Positions 35,187-44,283 of a stretch of DNA of 64,000 nucleotides are shown here, one piece after another. Both the position numbers and the translations under genes were made by a program. Position 1 is the first letter of the stretch. Each line of letters opens with the position of its first letter. The notes below the pieces were generated by a model. The model had not been told where the DNA came from. It saw nothing but the letters and a program-made list of their open reading frames with translations, and ran no database searches. Origin of the DNA: a bacterium (GTDB lineage: Bacteria > Bacillota > Clostridia > Lachnospirales > Lachnospiraceae); NCBI GenBank assembly GCA_030524675.1, contig JAUNGE010000009.1, positions 1 through 64,000 of the forward strand, written 5' to 3'.

Positions 35187-35957
35187 TCAGTCTGTTTTCA
35201 GAGAAAACGTCGTGATATAGTCCATTTTTTTCATATTCAGCTCCCGAATCTTATCTTCCGGAGCAAATGTCGCGAACAGCCACTGCTCTTCTGCCGCCAG
35301 CTGCATGTGGCATAACACAATCCCAATGTTGATTTCGCGCATGGACATTCCCAGCTTTTCCAGCAGAGATTTTTTTCGCACAAAAATATGAATCTTATTT
35401 TTGTAGACCACAAAACGCCACGGCTGAGAATTGAAAGCGGAGGGCGCCAAACGCGCGGCATACAGCACGCTTTTGAGTTCTTCCCCTGCCTCCTCCTTAA
35501 AGATGCACAATTCCTTCAACGGATGGCGTTTTGCGACAGCTCCATCCCGCAGAAGGCGCCTTGCAGGATACCCAAATGCAACCACCATCAGCGCTTTTAA
35601 GGAGTCTGTCCGCTTCTCGCCAAGCACTCTGGCACATCCCTGATAACAGCATCCCAGACCCTTCGTCGTCAGATACAGCACCATCTGCTCCAACATGTAT
35701 CCGGCATTTTCCAGTCCTTCTTTCACTCTTTCCCCATAAAATACCAGATAATATGGGGCGTGCACCACCCCAAAGCCCCCTATTGGCGCTCTTTTGTTGA
35801 TATTATCCAGGATTTCCAGTTTCCAGTCCGCTTCCCGATTCCACGGGGAAAGCTCCTGAACAAAACGATTCACTTTTTTCATCAACGCCTCTGGAACCGG
35901 CGTAAAATCAAATTTTCTCACAGACCTCCTGTAAGAAATTGCTTCATACTGATTCAT
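35187..35957 (-). CDS. Nitroreductase-family flavoprotein (TM1586 type)
   Basis: The 256-residue protein shows the two halves of a TM1586-like nitroreductase: YRRSVRKFD at the start (FMN phosphate binding) and ARLAPSAFNSQPWRFVV with MSMREINIGIVLCHM in the second half. Such proteins bind FMN and reduce nitro or quinone compounds with NAD(P)H, but physiological substrates are mostly unknown. It converges with the AraC gene. The next gene upstream on this strand is pepF, about 140 bases away. Confidence 0.85.
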   Translation of the reverse strand: MNQYEAISYRRSVRKFDFTPVPEALMKKVNRFVQELSPWNREADWKLEILDNINKRAPIGGFGVVHAPYYLVFYGERVKEGLENAGYMLEQMVLYLTTKGLGCCYQGCARVLGEKRTDSLKALMVVAFGYPARRLLRDGAVAKRHPLKELCIFKEEAGEELKSVLYAARLAPSAFNSQPWRFVVYKNKIHIFVRKKSLLEKLGMSMREINIGIVLCHMQLAAEEQWLFATFAPEDKIRELNMKKMDYITTFSLKTD

Positions 35958-36096
35958 TCCATCCCCGTCTCCCTTTTTCCAACCTTGCAGCAGTTTGGAA
36001 TCCGCTCCTTCTTTCCTTGCCGCTGCTTCTTATGCTGCTTCTCATGCATCACAGGCTATGCCGGCCATACCAGTTTTCCGTTATGCAATTTTGCAG

Positions 36097-37893
36097 TTAT
36101 ACCAGTTCTTCCATCTCGCCAAGCAGCTTCTCAAACAAAGCCAATGCTTGTTCTACAGGCTTTGGTGTATTCATGTCAACGCCGGCCAGTTTCAAAAGTT
36201 CAATCGGAGTCTTTGAGCATCCACCTTTCAGGAATTCAAAGTATCCGTCCCGCACCTTCTCATTTCCAGCCAGAATCTGCGTGCTGGCTGCGATGGCTGC
36301 TGAAATGCCTGTCGCATACTGATATACATAGAATGGTGTATAAAAATGCGGAATTCTCGCCCACTCATAATCAATCTCCGCATCCACACACATATCCGGC
36401 CCGAAATAATCCACATTCAGCTCATGGTACTTTGCGCACAGCACTTCTGCCGTCAGCGCCTCGCCCTTCTCCACCATCTGATGCGCCCACATCTCAAACT
36501 CTGCAAACATGGTCTGGCGGAACAGCGTTCCCTTGAAAGTCTCCAGGAAATGGTTCAGCAGATACGCACGGCGCGCTTTATCATCTGTCTTTTTCAGCAG
36601 GTCCTGAATCAAAAGCGACTCATTGCAGGTGGAAGCCACCTCTGCCACAAAAATCTTATATCCAGCATACGTATATGGCTGTGCATGGTCGGAATAATAG
36701 CTGTGCAGTGCATGCCCCATTTCATGCGCCAGGGTAAACACAGAATCCAGTGTTCCATTGTAATTTAAAAGCACATACGGATGCACGCCGTAGGCACCCC
36801 AGGAATACGCGCCGCTGCGCTTTCCCTTGTTCTCGTACACGTCAATCCAGCGATTGTCAAAGCCTTCCTGCAGGTAGGACAGATACTCTTCGCCCATGGG
36901 CGCCAGTCCCTCTTTTACGATGCGCTTTGCCTCCTCAAACGGGATATTTCCCTCTGTATTCTCCACAATTGGTACATATAAATCATACATATGAAGTTCT
37001 GGCACATTTAATGCCTTTTTTCTCAGAGACACATAGCGGTGCATCAGAGGAAGATGCTTTCTCACAGTCTCAACTAAGTTGTCATACACGGATACCGGAA
37101 TCTCGTTTGCCGACAAGGCTGCCTCTCGGCTGGAGCCATATTTTCTGGCATTGGCATAGAACACGGACTGTTTGATATTTGCCGTGAAAGTCGATGCCAG
37201 AGTGTTGACAAACTGCTGGTACGCGCTGTACATCGACTCAAACGCCTCTTTTCGCACTCTTCTGTCTGTGCTTTCCATATAGCGGATGTAGCGCCCGTGC
37301 GTCACTTCCGCTTTCTCTCCGTTCTCATCCAGAATCGACGGGAACTTGATATCTGCATTGTTGAAATAATTAAAAATCGTGGATGGTCCCTGTGTCGCCT
37401 CATAAGACTGCGCAAGAAGCGCCTCCATCTCCTTCGAGAGCGTGTGCTCTTTCTTTGCCAGCAGCATCTGCAGTGCCCGCTCAAAATGCTGGATACCGTT
37501 GTCCGATTTGCGATATGTCGCTAAGACAGCATCATCAATGGAGAGAATCTCCGGCACAATAAATGCAGATTTCTCCGCTGCCGTGTTGGACAGACTCTGT
37601 GCTCTCGCCTCCATCTTCTGGTACAAACTCTCCGCTGTGTCCTCGTCCGATTTCTGTCTCGCATACACATACAGACGTTCCATCTTGCACGCCAGCTCAT
37701 CGTCAAATTTCAGACATGCATACAGCGTATCCGCAGAATCTGCCAGATGTCCCTGATACCTCTCATACTGCGCAATCTCCTGCTCAATCTCTCTATATAA
37801 TGCTTCCCATGCCTCGTCGTCCGGCAGCATGTCTCTCATATTCCAAGTGTCCTTCTCCAAAACCTGGGAGCGTGTTTTTATCTCTTCTGCCAT
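36097..37893 (-). CDS. pepF: Oligoendopeptidase F
   Basis: A 598-residue M3B zinc peptidase, cytoplasmic, cutting peptides of about 7-17 residues. The zinc site is FTLAHEMGHALHSYYSD (HExxH with Glu as catalytic base); the third ligand is expected in the helix with YTYAGYKIFVAEVASTCNE. Length is normal for PepF. AAAGGA is upstream of ATG 37893. One copy of the dispersed 50-bp element lies 35 bases before the start. Confidence 0.96.
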   Translation of the reverse strand: MAEEIKTRSQVLEKDTWNMRDMLPDDEAWEALYREIEQEIAQYERYQGHLADSADTLYACLKFDDELACKMERLYVYARQKSDEDTAESLYQKMEARAQSLSNTAAEKSAFIVPEILSIDDAVLATYRKSDNGIQHFERALQMLLAKKEHTLSKEMEALLAQSYEATQGPSTIFNYFNNADIKFPSILDENGEKAEVTHGRYIRYMESTDRRVRKEAFESMYSAYQQFVNTLASTFTANIKQSVFYANARKYGSSREAALSANEIPVSVYDNLVETVRKHLPLMHRYVSLRKKALNVPELHMYDLYVPIVENTEGNIPFEEAKRIVKEGLAPMGEEYLSYLQEGFDNRWIDVYENKGKRSGAYSWGAYGVHPYVLLNYNGTLDSVFTLAHEMGHALHSYYSDHAQPYTYAGYKIFVAEVASTCNESLLIQDLLKKTDDKARRAYLLNHFLETFKGTLFRQTMFAEFEMWAHQMVEKGEALTAEVLCAKYHELNVDYFGPDMCVDAEIDYEWARIPHFYTPFYVYQYATGISAAIAASTQILAGNEKVRDGYFEFLKGGCSKTPIELLKLAGVDMNTPKPVEQALALFEKLLGEMEELV

Positions 37894-37927
37894 CTGCTTT
37901 TTTATCCTTTCTTCTGATTTTTGGGCT

Positions 37928-37978
37928 GCTTCAATCCTCGCTCAGTCATTTCACAGGATGCGGCCGCACTCTAAATCT
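37928..37978 (-). repeat. Dispersed ~50-bp element, copy A (before pepF)
   Basis: On the plus strand GCTTCAATCCTCGCTCAG, then ATTTCACAG and, after a variable part, TAAATCT. Related copies are at 51849-51898 and 59834-59883. Confidence 0.8.
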
Positions 37979-38090
37979 TCGCTGCTCGCTCATGCATCCT
38001 TTTATCACAAGTCCGTCTTGCCATTTTTCACCCATGTATATTATACTATCCTTATTCAGATTTTCCATGACAATTTCAGGAGGATTTTTC

Positions 38091-39059
38091 ATGAAAATAC
38101 TTGCCACAACCACACCAACTTCTCATCAAATTGCACAAGCCGACAAACTTTGCACCCTCTGCTGCCAGTTTGACCACATTTCACTGGACTTTCCAGAGCA
38201 GGCGTCCTGGTATGGGTTTGCTGTAAAGGAAGACACTCTGTTTTCCGCCATGGCGCTGTTTGAGGAGGAGAACGGCCTGTTCTCCCTGTCTGCCTTCACG
38301 CTTCCGTCAATGCGCCGCCAGGGGCTGTTCTCGTCTCTTCTGGAAGAGGCTGTTTCCTGGCTAGAAACCAACCACCCGCAGGCAGACCTGGATATCATCG
38401 CTGACCTCTCCTGCCCTGCCGCCGCACACACCCTTTCTGCTCTGGAAGCAGAACTGTGGTATGAGGACTTCCAGATGTGCCGCTCCATCCCCGACAAAAC
38501 GTCCGTTTCTCGTGCATCGGTCTCTGCTGCATCCGCGCATCTTACACCGGTCCTCCCTGCATCCGCTTCCCCCTTTTTCCTGCGTATTTCCCAGGAAACG
38601 CTGAAGGATTCTCCAGATGCATATCCTTCTGCCAAGTCTTCCTGCCTTCTGGCCGATGCCGTCCCCTCCGACTGTTTTTATCTGGCGCTCTGCGCCGCAT
38701 CTGACCGTTTCCATGGTTTCGATGCATCTGGCATATCCAGCCTGACTCATGTGCCAGATACTATCCGCATATCTGGCCCGCCCTATAGACCAGATACCTC
38801 CGATTTTTCTCCAGTCGTCTGGGCGCATCTCACTGTCACCGCTTCGGATACCGCGTGGCTGCATGATGTGGAGACGGCTAAAGGGCTGCGCGGGCGGGGA
38901 CTTGCCACGCAGTTTCTTCATGCTCTGTTCTCCCGCCTGACAGATTCCCCCATCCGCACACTCTTTCTGCATGTGACGTCGGACAATCTTCCCGCTGTCG
39001 CTGTGTACCGGAAAACAGGCTTTTATACTGTGCAGACCTTGTCCCATTTTCTGTACTGA
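38091..39059 (+). CDS. GNAT N-acetyltransferase, two-domain
   Basis: ATG 38091 follows CAGGAGG by eight bases; the longer open frame runs over pepF and is not coding there. The 322-residue protein has two GNAT halves: an N-terminal one with MRRQGLFSSLLEEAVSWL and a C-terminal one with the full acetyl-CoA loop AKGLRGRGLATQFLHALF and VTSDNLPAVAVYRKTGFY. A Ser/Ala/Pro-rich stretch (around residues 135-240) joins them, and the N-terminal acetyl-CoA loop is less complete, so the C-terminal half is probably the active one. Substrate unknown. Confidence 0.85.
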   Translation: MKILATTTPTSHQIAQADKLCTLCCQFDHISLDFPEQASWYGFAVKEDTLFSAMALFEEENGLFSLSAFTLPSMRRQGLFSSLLEEAVSWLETNHPQADLDIIADLSCPAAAHTLSALEAELWYEDFQMCRSIPDKTSVSRASVSAASAHLTPVLPASASPFFLRISQETLKDSPDAYPSAKSSCLLADAVPSDCFYLALCAASDRFHGFDASGISSLTHVPDTIRISGPPYRPDTSDFSPVVWAHLTVTASDTAWLHDVETAKGLRGRGLATQFLHALFSRLTDSPIRTLFLHVTSDNLPAVAVYRKTGFYTVQTLSHFLY

Positions 39060-39081
39060 ATCATTACGGAATCATTCACCC

Positions 39082-39789
39082 TTATTTATGGACCGCGCCG
39101 CCCTGTGCCTCGATTTTTTTGCGGATTTCCAGCATTTTTTTGTCCGTGGCGGCAATCACATCTGCGCAGTGCTTCAGCTCATTGCTGATTTCCTCTGCCT
39201 CCCCGATATCTTTTTTATATTTCAGCTGATGGTCCAGGCTCGCCCAGAAATCCATGGCAATCGTCCGTATCTGCACTTCCACGCGCATTGCCTGCTTTCT
39301 GTCCGAGAAAAATACCGGAATCTCAATAATCATATGGTAACTGCGGTAGCCGTTCTCCTTTGGATTCTGGATATAATCCTTGATGGAAATCACCCTCACA
39401 TCATCCTGGCGTGTCAGCATCTTCGCGACATCATAAATATCATCTACATACGTACAAATCACGCGGATGCCGGCGACATCATTCAGATTTTCCACCATGG
39501 ACTCTAACGTTGGTTCCAGACCGCGCCGCTGCAGTTTCTCGATAATACTCATCGGCTTCTTCACGCGGGATTTTATCAACTCTATCGGGTTTCTTTTATT
39601 TCTCACGGAAAGTTCGTCATTCAACACTTCCAGTTTTGTCTTGACCTCCCGAATCGCACAGGTATACATCATCATCACTTCCTGAAACTGTCTCGCCTGA
39701 CTGATAAACTTTTCCGGAACCTGCACAATATCAGGAACGCTGACAATCGACTGTTCCAGCTCACTGTTCGGATTCATATTAATGTTCAT
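39082..39789 (-). CDS. relQ: Small alarmone synthetase (RelQ/YjbM type)
   Basis: The 235-residue protein has a RelA/SpoT synthetase domain only, with no HD hydrolase or TGS domain. It carries RVKKPMSIIEKLQRRG (nucleotide-binding basic patch), NDVAGIRVICTYVDDIYDVA and ENGYRSYHMIIEIP, with the EVQIRTIAMDFWASLDHQLKYK segment. It should make (p)ppGpp from GDP/GTP and ATP during cell-wall or other stress. The C-terminal helix is expected to tetramerise, as in RelQ. It converges with the GNAT gene. Confidence 0.92.
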   Translation of the reverse strand: MNINMNPNSELEQSIVSVPDIVQVPEKFISQARQFQEVMMMYTCAIREVKTKLEVLNDELSVRNKRNPIELIKSRVKKPMSIIEKLQRRGLEPTLESMVENLNDVAGIRVICTYVDDIYDVAKMLTRQDDVRVISIKDYIQNPKENGYRSYHMIIEIPVFFSDRKQAMRVEVQIRTIAMDFWASLDHQLKYKKDIGEAEEISNELKHCADVIAATDKKMLEIRKKIEAQGGAVHK

Positions 39790-40017
39790 TTGTGTTACGC
39801 ACCTCGTCTGTTTCTTTTTTCCATATTTTCCATTTCTTTTTCACGTTTTCACGTTTCTTTCTGCTACCTTTCATTATACCAAACTTGTCTTTTCAGGCAA
39901 TGGATAATTCCTTAAATTTTTCTGAAAATCCATGTTTCCCATTTCTTTACAAACCCGCCCCGCGGTGGTATGATTATAAATAATTTCTGCGCGTACGCAG
40001 TACATCAGGAGGCATTT

Positions 40018-40863
40018 ATGAAAACACTTGGATATTACAATGGCCGCATCGGAGAGCTGGATGAGATGATGATTCCCATGAATGACCGCGTCTGCTACTT
40101 CGGAGACGGCGTCTACGAAGCCGCTGTTGCCAGAAACTATAAAATTTTTGCGCTGGAGGACCATCTTGACCGCTTCTACAACAGCGCCTCTCTGCTCTCC
40201 ATCGAGATTCCCTGCACCAGAGAAGAACTTGCATCCATTCTGGATGAGATGGTACATAAAATGGATTATGACGAGCAATTTGTATACTGGCAGGTTACTC
40301 GCGGCACGGCCCCGCGCACCCACGAGTTTCCGGCAGGCGATGTGAAAGCCAATCTCTGGATTACCATCAAGCCCAGCAAACCAGTCCATCTGGAGACTCC
40401 TTTGAAACTCATCACCATCCCTGACACCCGTTTCTTCCACTGCAACATAAAGACTCTGAACCTTCTGCCGAATGTCATGGCTGCCGAGCAGGCAAAACGG
40501 GCCGGATGCCAGGAGTGTGTTTTCCACCGCGGCGACCGCGTGACAGAGTGTGCGCACAGCAATGTGTCCATCCTAAAAGACGGCACATTCCGGACCGCTC
40601 CGACCGATGAGTTGATTCTGCCTGGCATCACCAGAAAACACCTGATTCAAATCTGCAAAGACCACAACATTCCTGTCAGCGAGGAACCATTCACCATTCA
40701 GGAACTGATGGAAGCGGACGAAATCTTAGTCTCCAGCACCACAAAATTTTGCTCTTCCGTCAGCGAAGTGGACGGAATTGCGGTCGGCGGCAAAGCGCCA
40801 GAACTGATGAAACTGCTCCAGGACTGCTATGTACAGAAATATCTCAGCGAGACCAAAGCCTGA
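40018..40863 (+). CDS. dat: D-amino acid aminotransferase (PLP fold IV)
   Basis: The 281-residue protein starts after CAGGAGG (ATG 40018). The PLP lysine is Lys145 in CNIKTLNLLPNV, the same position as in Bacillus D-alanine aminotransferase. The cofactor phosphate region DEILVSSTTKFCSSVSEVDG and the DRVCYFGDGVYE start are also typical. It interconverts D-alanine and D-glutamate for cell-wall synthesis. Branched-chain aminotransferase or aminodeoxychorismate lyase are less likely. It is followed by a strong bidirectional terminator. Confidence 0.92.
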   Translation: MKTLGYYNGRIGELDEMMIPMNDRVCYFGDGVYEAAVARNYKIFALEDHLDRFYNSASLLSIEIPCTREELASILDEMVHKMDYDEQFVYWQVTRGTAPRTHEFPAGDVKANLWITIKPSKPVHLETPLKLITIPDTRFFHCNIKTLNLLPNVMAAEQAKRAGCQECVFHRGDRVTECAHSNVSILKDGTFRTAPTDELILPGITRKHLIQICKDHNIPVSEEPFTIQELMEADEILVSSTTKFCSSVSEVDGIAVGGKAPELMKLLQDCYVQKYLSETKA

Positions 40864-40930
40864 GAATACAGGTCCATACAGTAAAGCGGAAACAACGGAA
40901 GTAACGCGCAAAAAGAGCGAACAAGCAGCA

Positions 40931-40980
40931 AAAAAGAGAGTGCAGAAATCTCAAACCAATCTCTGCACTCTCTCTTTTTT
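40931..40980. terminator. Bidirectional terminator between dat and mrp
   Basis: GAGAGTGCAGA (40936-40946) pairs with TCTGCACTCTC (40962-40972), with an A-run on the left and a T-run on the right. Confidence 0.9.
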
Positions 40981-41023
40981 CATTTATGGTGATACCTGCG
41001 TCAGCAGGCATGTCCGTTTGTTT

Positions 41024-41860
41024 TTACAGTTTCCAAACAGTCTCCACTGCCAAATCCAGCCACTCTGCACCGATCTCTTCTGCGTCCCCAGCATCCACTT
41101 TCGCTGCAATCTCCGGATCAATCGGAATCCGCGCCAGCACCGGAACACCGTACTCCGCCGCTACTTCCTCGATATGGCTCTCGCCAAACACAGAAATTTT
41201 CTTTCCACAGTCTGGACATTCCAGATAACTCATATTTTCTATAAGTCCAAGAATCGGGATGTCCATCTTTCTCGCCATATTGACAGCCTTTCCTACAATC
41301 ATGGATACCAGGTCCTGCGGGGATGTCACAATCAAAATACCGTCCACCGGAAGGGACTGGAATACGGTCAGCGGCACGTCGCCCGTCCCTGGAGGCATAT
41401 CCACAAACATAAAATCAATATCCTGCCAGATTGCTTCCTGCCAGAACTGTTTGATGGCGCCGGCCACTACAGGACCTCTCCAGATAACCGGATCCGTCTC
41501 ATTCTCCAGAATCAGATTGGAGGAGAGAATCTCGATTCCCTCTTTTGTCTTTGCCGGAATCATCAGTCCGTCCGGTGTGCCAAAAATCCCTTCCTTCAAT
41601 CCGAATGACTTTGGAATAGAAGGGCCAGTGATATCTGCATCCAGAATACCGACACGGTATCCCAGACGATTCATGCGCACTGCCATCATGGATGTCACCA
41701 AAGATTTGCCGACGCCGCCCTTACCGCTGACAATGCCGATTACTTTCTTTACAGAGCTTGCCGGATTCAAAGGCGTTCTAAAATCCATCTGCTCCTCTGT
41801 TCTGCTGCTGCAGTTCTCACCGCAGCTACTGCAGTTATGCGTACAATTTTCGCTGCTCAT
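41024..41860 (-). CDS. Mrp/NBP35-type ATP-binding Fe-S carrier
   Basis: The 278-residue protein is a deviant Walker A ATPase of the Mrp/ApbC group: GIVSGKGGVGKSLVTSMMA, then FMFVDMPPGTGDVPLTV. A cysteine-rich N-terminus (CTHNCSSCGENC) and the CPDCGKK motif near residue 200 can hold the Fe-S cluster that it loads onto target proteins. ATG 41860 has GGAGG eight bases upstream. It stands alone. Confidence 0.93.
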   Translation of the reverse strand: MSSENCTHNCSSCGENCSSRTEEQMDFRTPLNPASSVKKVIGIVSGKGGVGKSLVTSMMAVRMNRLGYRVGILDADITGPSIPKSFGLKEGIFGTPDGLMIPAKTKEGIEILSSNLILENETDPVIWRGPVVAGAIKQFWQEAIWQDIDFMFVDMPPGTGDVPLTVFQSLPVDGILIVTSPQDLVSMIVGKAVNMARKMDIPILGLIENMSYLECPDCGKKISVFGESHIEEVAAEYGVPVLARIPIDPEIAAKVDAGDAEEIGAEWLDLAVETVWKL

Positions 41861-42040
41861 TTGAAACCTCCGCTTACTGTCTGCCTTACTTTCTGCGGCA
41901 GACATTTTTTCGTTCACCCTTCATTGTAGTATAAATCCAGCTGAATGTCCATGCTTTTATTTTGGTACACGGTGCCTGCTTCGATTCGCTTGCTGCATAA
42001 GTACAATTCCCTGTTGCATCTACATGGCCTGACCGCCGTA

Positions 42041-42619
42041 TCAGTATGTCTGACACGCCCCTTTGCGGATCATGCGGAACACGCCCGTTCTCTCCACCAT
42101 TTTTGCAATGCTCCAGAACAATACAGAATCAATCGGCCACATGATGAGGTTTTTCACGATTCTCGGCGGCAGCAGCACCATAAAGCCCTTGCCGTACAGC
42201 ATGGAAAGCCACTGTGTGTTCAGGAGAATGTTAATCAGCACCACGACCACAAACTTTGCGAACAGAATTCTCGGCAGAGAAATCGGCTTTTTGTAGAGAA
42301 TCACGCCGTAAATCACGCCGCCCAGCATCGCATTCAGCGTGAATCCAGGGAACCACTGCCCTGTGGGCTTGATAAAATACTTCAGCATGTCAATCGCGAA
42401 CCCATAACATGCCCCCACGGTCGGACCGAACAGATAGTACACGAACTGATTCGCTATGGGAGCAAAGCCAATCTTGATGTACGAGGTCAAATCAATGCTG
42501 AAATACCCCAGCACCACGGAGATGGCTGCGAGCATACCGATCACAGTGAGATTGCGCACCCGCACCTCACTTCTCAGCTCTTTGTACGAATCGGTGAACA
42601 AAGTTGCTAATCTTTTCAT
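42041..42619 (-). CDS. folT: Folate-family ECF transporter S component
   Basis: The 192-residue membrane protein has five or six helices and the ECF S-component start (LTVIGMLAAISVVLGYF, near residue 24), with a GPTVGACYGFAIDMLKYF block. A tetrahydrofolate riboswitch directly upstream identifies the substrate as folate. It works with a shared ECF energizing module encoded elsewhere. AGGAGG is upstream of the ATG. Folate supply links to purN and other one-carbon enzymes. Confidence 0.92.
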   Translation of the reverse strand: MKRLATLFTDSYKELRSEVRVRNLTVIGMLAAISVVLGYFSIDLTSYIKIGFAPIANQFVYYLFGPTVGACYGFAIDMLKYFIKPTGQWFPGFTLNAMLGGVIYGVILYKKPISLPRILFAKFVVVVLINILLNTQWLSMLYGKGFMVLLPPRIVKNLIMWPIDSVLFWSIAKMVERTGVFRMIRKGACQTY

Positions 42620-42700
42620 AAAAAAATTACCTCCTTTGCAGATTCACCTTACCACAACAGGAGATAATTGCATAAAAATAAAAATGCCCCTATCTTCGAT

Positions 42701-42818
42701 GCAGCGGGATGCGGCCTGTGTACCGCGAAAGAAAAAAACGGTTCTGTCTTTTCGATTTCTTCGTCCCACCAGCAACTCCCTGTCTGACAGGCACTTAACG
42801 CACACAAACCTACTCTGC
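42701..42818 (-). promoter_or_regulatory. Tetrahydrofolate riboswitch
   Basis: On the minus strand the conserved pieces appear in order: GAGTAG, GCGTTAAGTG, GGGACGAA, CGCGGT and GCATCCCGCT, closed by GCAG/CTGC. A longer U-rich insertion separates the ACGAA and CGCGGT pieces. It controls folT, probably by access to the ribosome binding site, since no terminator is clear before the ATG. Confidence 0.88.
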
Positions 42819-42887
42819 TTTTTCTATTTTGTTTGGCAAAAAAATGAGCCATACTGACACGCTGTCCATTCTTTTGTCATGCATCCC

Positions 42888-42915
42888 AGTATAGCACATT
42901 TTTTCTAAAAATCAA
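42888..42915 (-). promoter_or_regulatory. Promoter of folT
   Basis: TTGATT (42910-42915), 16 bp, TATACT (42888-42893) on the minus strand, upstream of the riboswitch. Confidence 0.65.
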
Positions 42916-42919
42916 CCAC

Positions 42920-43462
42920 TTATTGCAGCCATGCAAACCATCTGCTCTTTGTCAGACCGCTTTTCATCACACACCGATTCACAATCCAGGCATTGAACAT
43001 CCCGAGAAGAATCCCGCCCAGAATATCCGTCGGGAAATGCACAAACAGGTACATTCTCGAGAACGCAATCAGTGCCGCCAGCACAAACGATGCAATTCCC
43101 CACCTTTTATGGAAAAAGAAAATCGAAAGCGACGCCTCCACGCCCGCGAGCGTGTGTCCGGATGGAAAGGAATAATCGCTCGGCACAGCAATCAGCATTG
43201 GCACTTCCGGCTGCAGCCAGCAGGGCCTCTGTCTGGCTATCAGATTCTTCAAGATTCCATTTCCCAAAATAAGCCCCAAAAGCAGGGAAAGCAGGATACC
43301 TGCTCCCATCCGCCTTGTCTTCTTAAAGCACAGACAAAGTACTCCCAGAAGAATCCAAATCCATCCCACTTCCCCCAAAAAAGTCGCCGTCTTCATCAAG
43401 ACATCCATCCACGGCATATGCAGACTCTGCAGCCAGTGCAATATTGCAAACTCAAATTCCAC
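42920..43462 (-). CDS. PAP2-family membrane phosphatase
   Basis: The 180-residue protein shows all three phosphatase motifs: KNLIARQRP, SFPSGHTLAGVEA and SRMYLFVHFPTDILGG, with several hydrophobic helices. It would dephosphorylate undecaprenyl pyrophosphate or another lipid phosphate at the outer face of the membrane. Start GTG 43462. It lies just upstream of folT but is separated by folT's own promoter. Confidence 0.92.
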   Translation of the reverse strand: MEFEFAILHWLQSLHMPWMDVLMKTATFLGEVGWIWILLGVLCLCFKKTRRMGAGILLSLLLGLILGNGILKNLIARQRPCWLQPEVPMLIAVPSDYSFPSGHTLAGVEASLSIFFFHKRWGIASFVLAALIAFSRMYLFVHFPTDILGGILLGMFNAWIVNRCVMKSGLTKSRWFAWLQ

Positions 43463-43497
43463 CCTTTCACCCCGTTATCTATCAATTCACATGTTTC

Positions 43498-43932
43498 TCA
43501 TTCTTCCTCTTTCTTTTCAGGAAGGCATCTGCGGAAAATCTGGTCCATTTCCAGATACTGCTTTTTCAGGGAAACCGGACGTCCCCCTTTGCTCAGGAAA
43601 CAATGGCGGCTCTCTCCGATACAGCGGACTTTTTCAGTCTCTTTGTCCATCACGGAGTACTCCACGGTCATCTTCACCCCGTTGTACTCTTTTAAAATGC
43701 AGTGAATCTCCACAGTCTCCCCAAAGTGTGTCATGGATTTATACTCACAGTACATCGTCAGAACTGGGCATACGATACCATGTTCTTCCATTCTCTGGTA
43801 TCCCATTCCCATCTGCTCCATCATATCACAACGTGCTTCCTCAAACCAGCGGATATAATTTGAATGATGGACAATTCCCATCTGATCCGTCTCGTAATAC
43901 TGCACCTTATGTTCATATGCCTGAAATTCCAT
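43498..43932 (-). CDS. Acyl-CoA thioesterase, hot-dog fold (YbgC/FadM-like)
   Basis: The 144-residue protein has the 4-hydroxybenzoyl-CoA thioesterase pattern YYETDQMGIVHHSNYIRWFEEARCDMM with the conserved Asp and the HSNYxRWFEEAR block. It would hydrolyse an acyl-CoA in the cytoplasm. ATG 43932 has GGAGC upstream. The second copy of the 67-bp two-hairpin repeat is 41 bases before it and is followed by a 19-codon frame (MKHVAEDRKRSVVYGISGI) that overlaps the start in another frame. Confidence 0.88.
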   Translation of the reverse strand: MEFQAYEHKVQYYETDQMGIVHHSNYIRWFEEARCDMMEQMGMGYQRMEEHGIVCPVLTMYCEYKSMTHFGETVEIHCILKEYNGVKMTVEYSVMDKETEKVRCIGESRHCFLSKGGRPVSLKKQYLEMDQIFRRCLPEKKEEE

Positions 43933-43973
43933 ATACAACGCTCCTTTTCCTGTCCTCTGCGACATGTTTCATC

Positions 43974-44040
43974 TTTTCCTCTATTCTGTGCATCTTTTCA
44001 GCACAAACAGGTATGGGTGAAACGCTTTTCTTTCACCCTT
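43974..44040 (-). repeat. 67-bp two-hairpin repeat, copy 2
   Basis: Identical over 67 bases to 26845-26911. On the minus strand it again ends in AGAGGAAAA one base before an ATG (here the short overlapping frame), upstream of the thioesterase. The remaining 44041-44283 stretch before the HPr gene has no feature I can support. Confidence 0.9.
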
Positions 44041-44283
44041 ATACTCTTTGTAATCGTTTCAGACCTTTGTCCTGCTTTTTCCGTATTATCTGCGCTCTAC
44101 CCAAATCCCCATCTGCCATATGCTACATAAAACAAGGATGCTGTTTCGACACTTCTGTGTCACAGCACCCCCATTTTCTTTTCGTATCCCTCTTTTTTGT
44201 CTCCAATCGTCCGTCCAAAGCTTAACGGACTCTGTACAAAATACCCTTTTGATAAGACCTAAAATCCTGCGCCTGTTTATTTT

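Noticed and set aside
37563-38090. Upstream extension of the GNAT frame into pepF
   Set aside because: This part lies antisense to pepF; the ATG at 38091 has an ideal AGGAGG, so the gene starts there.
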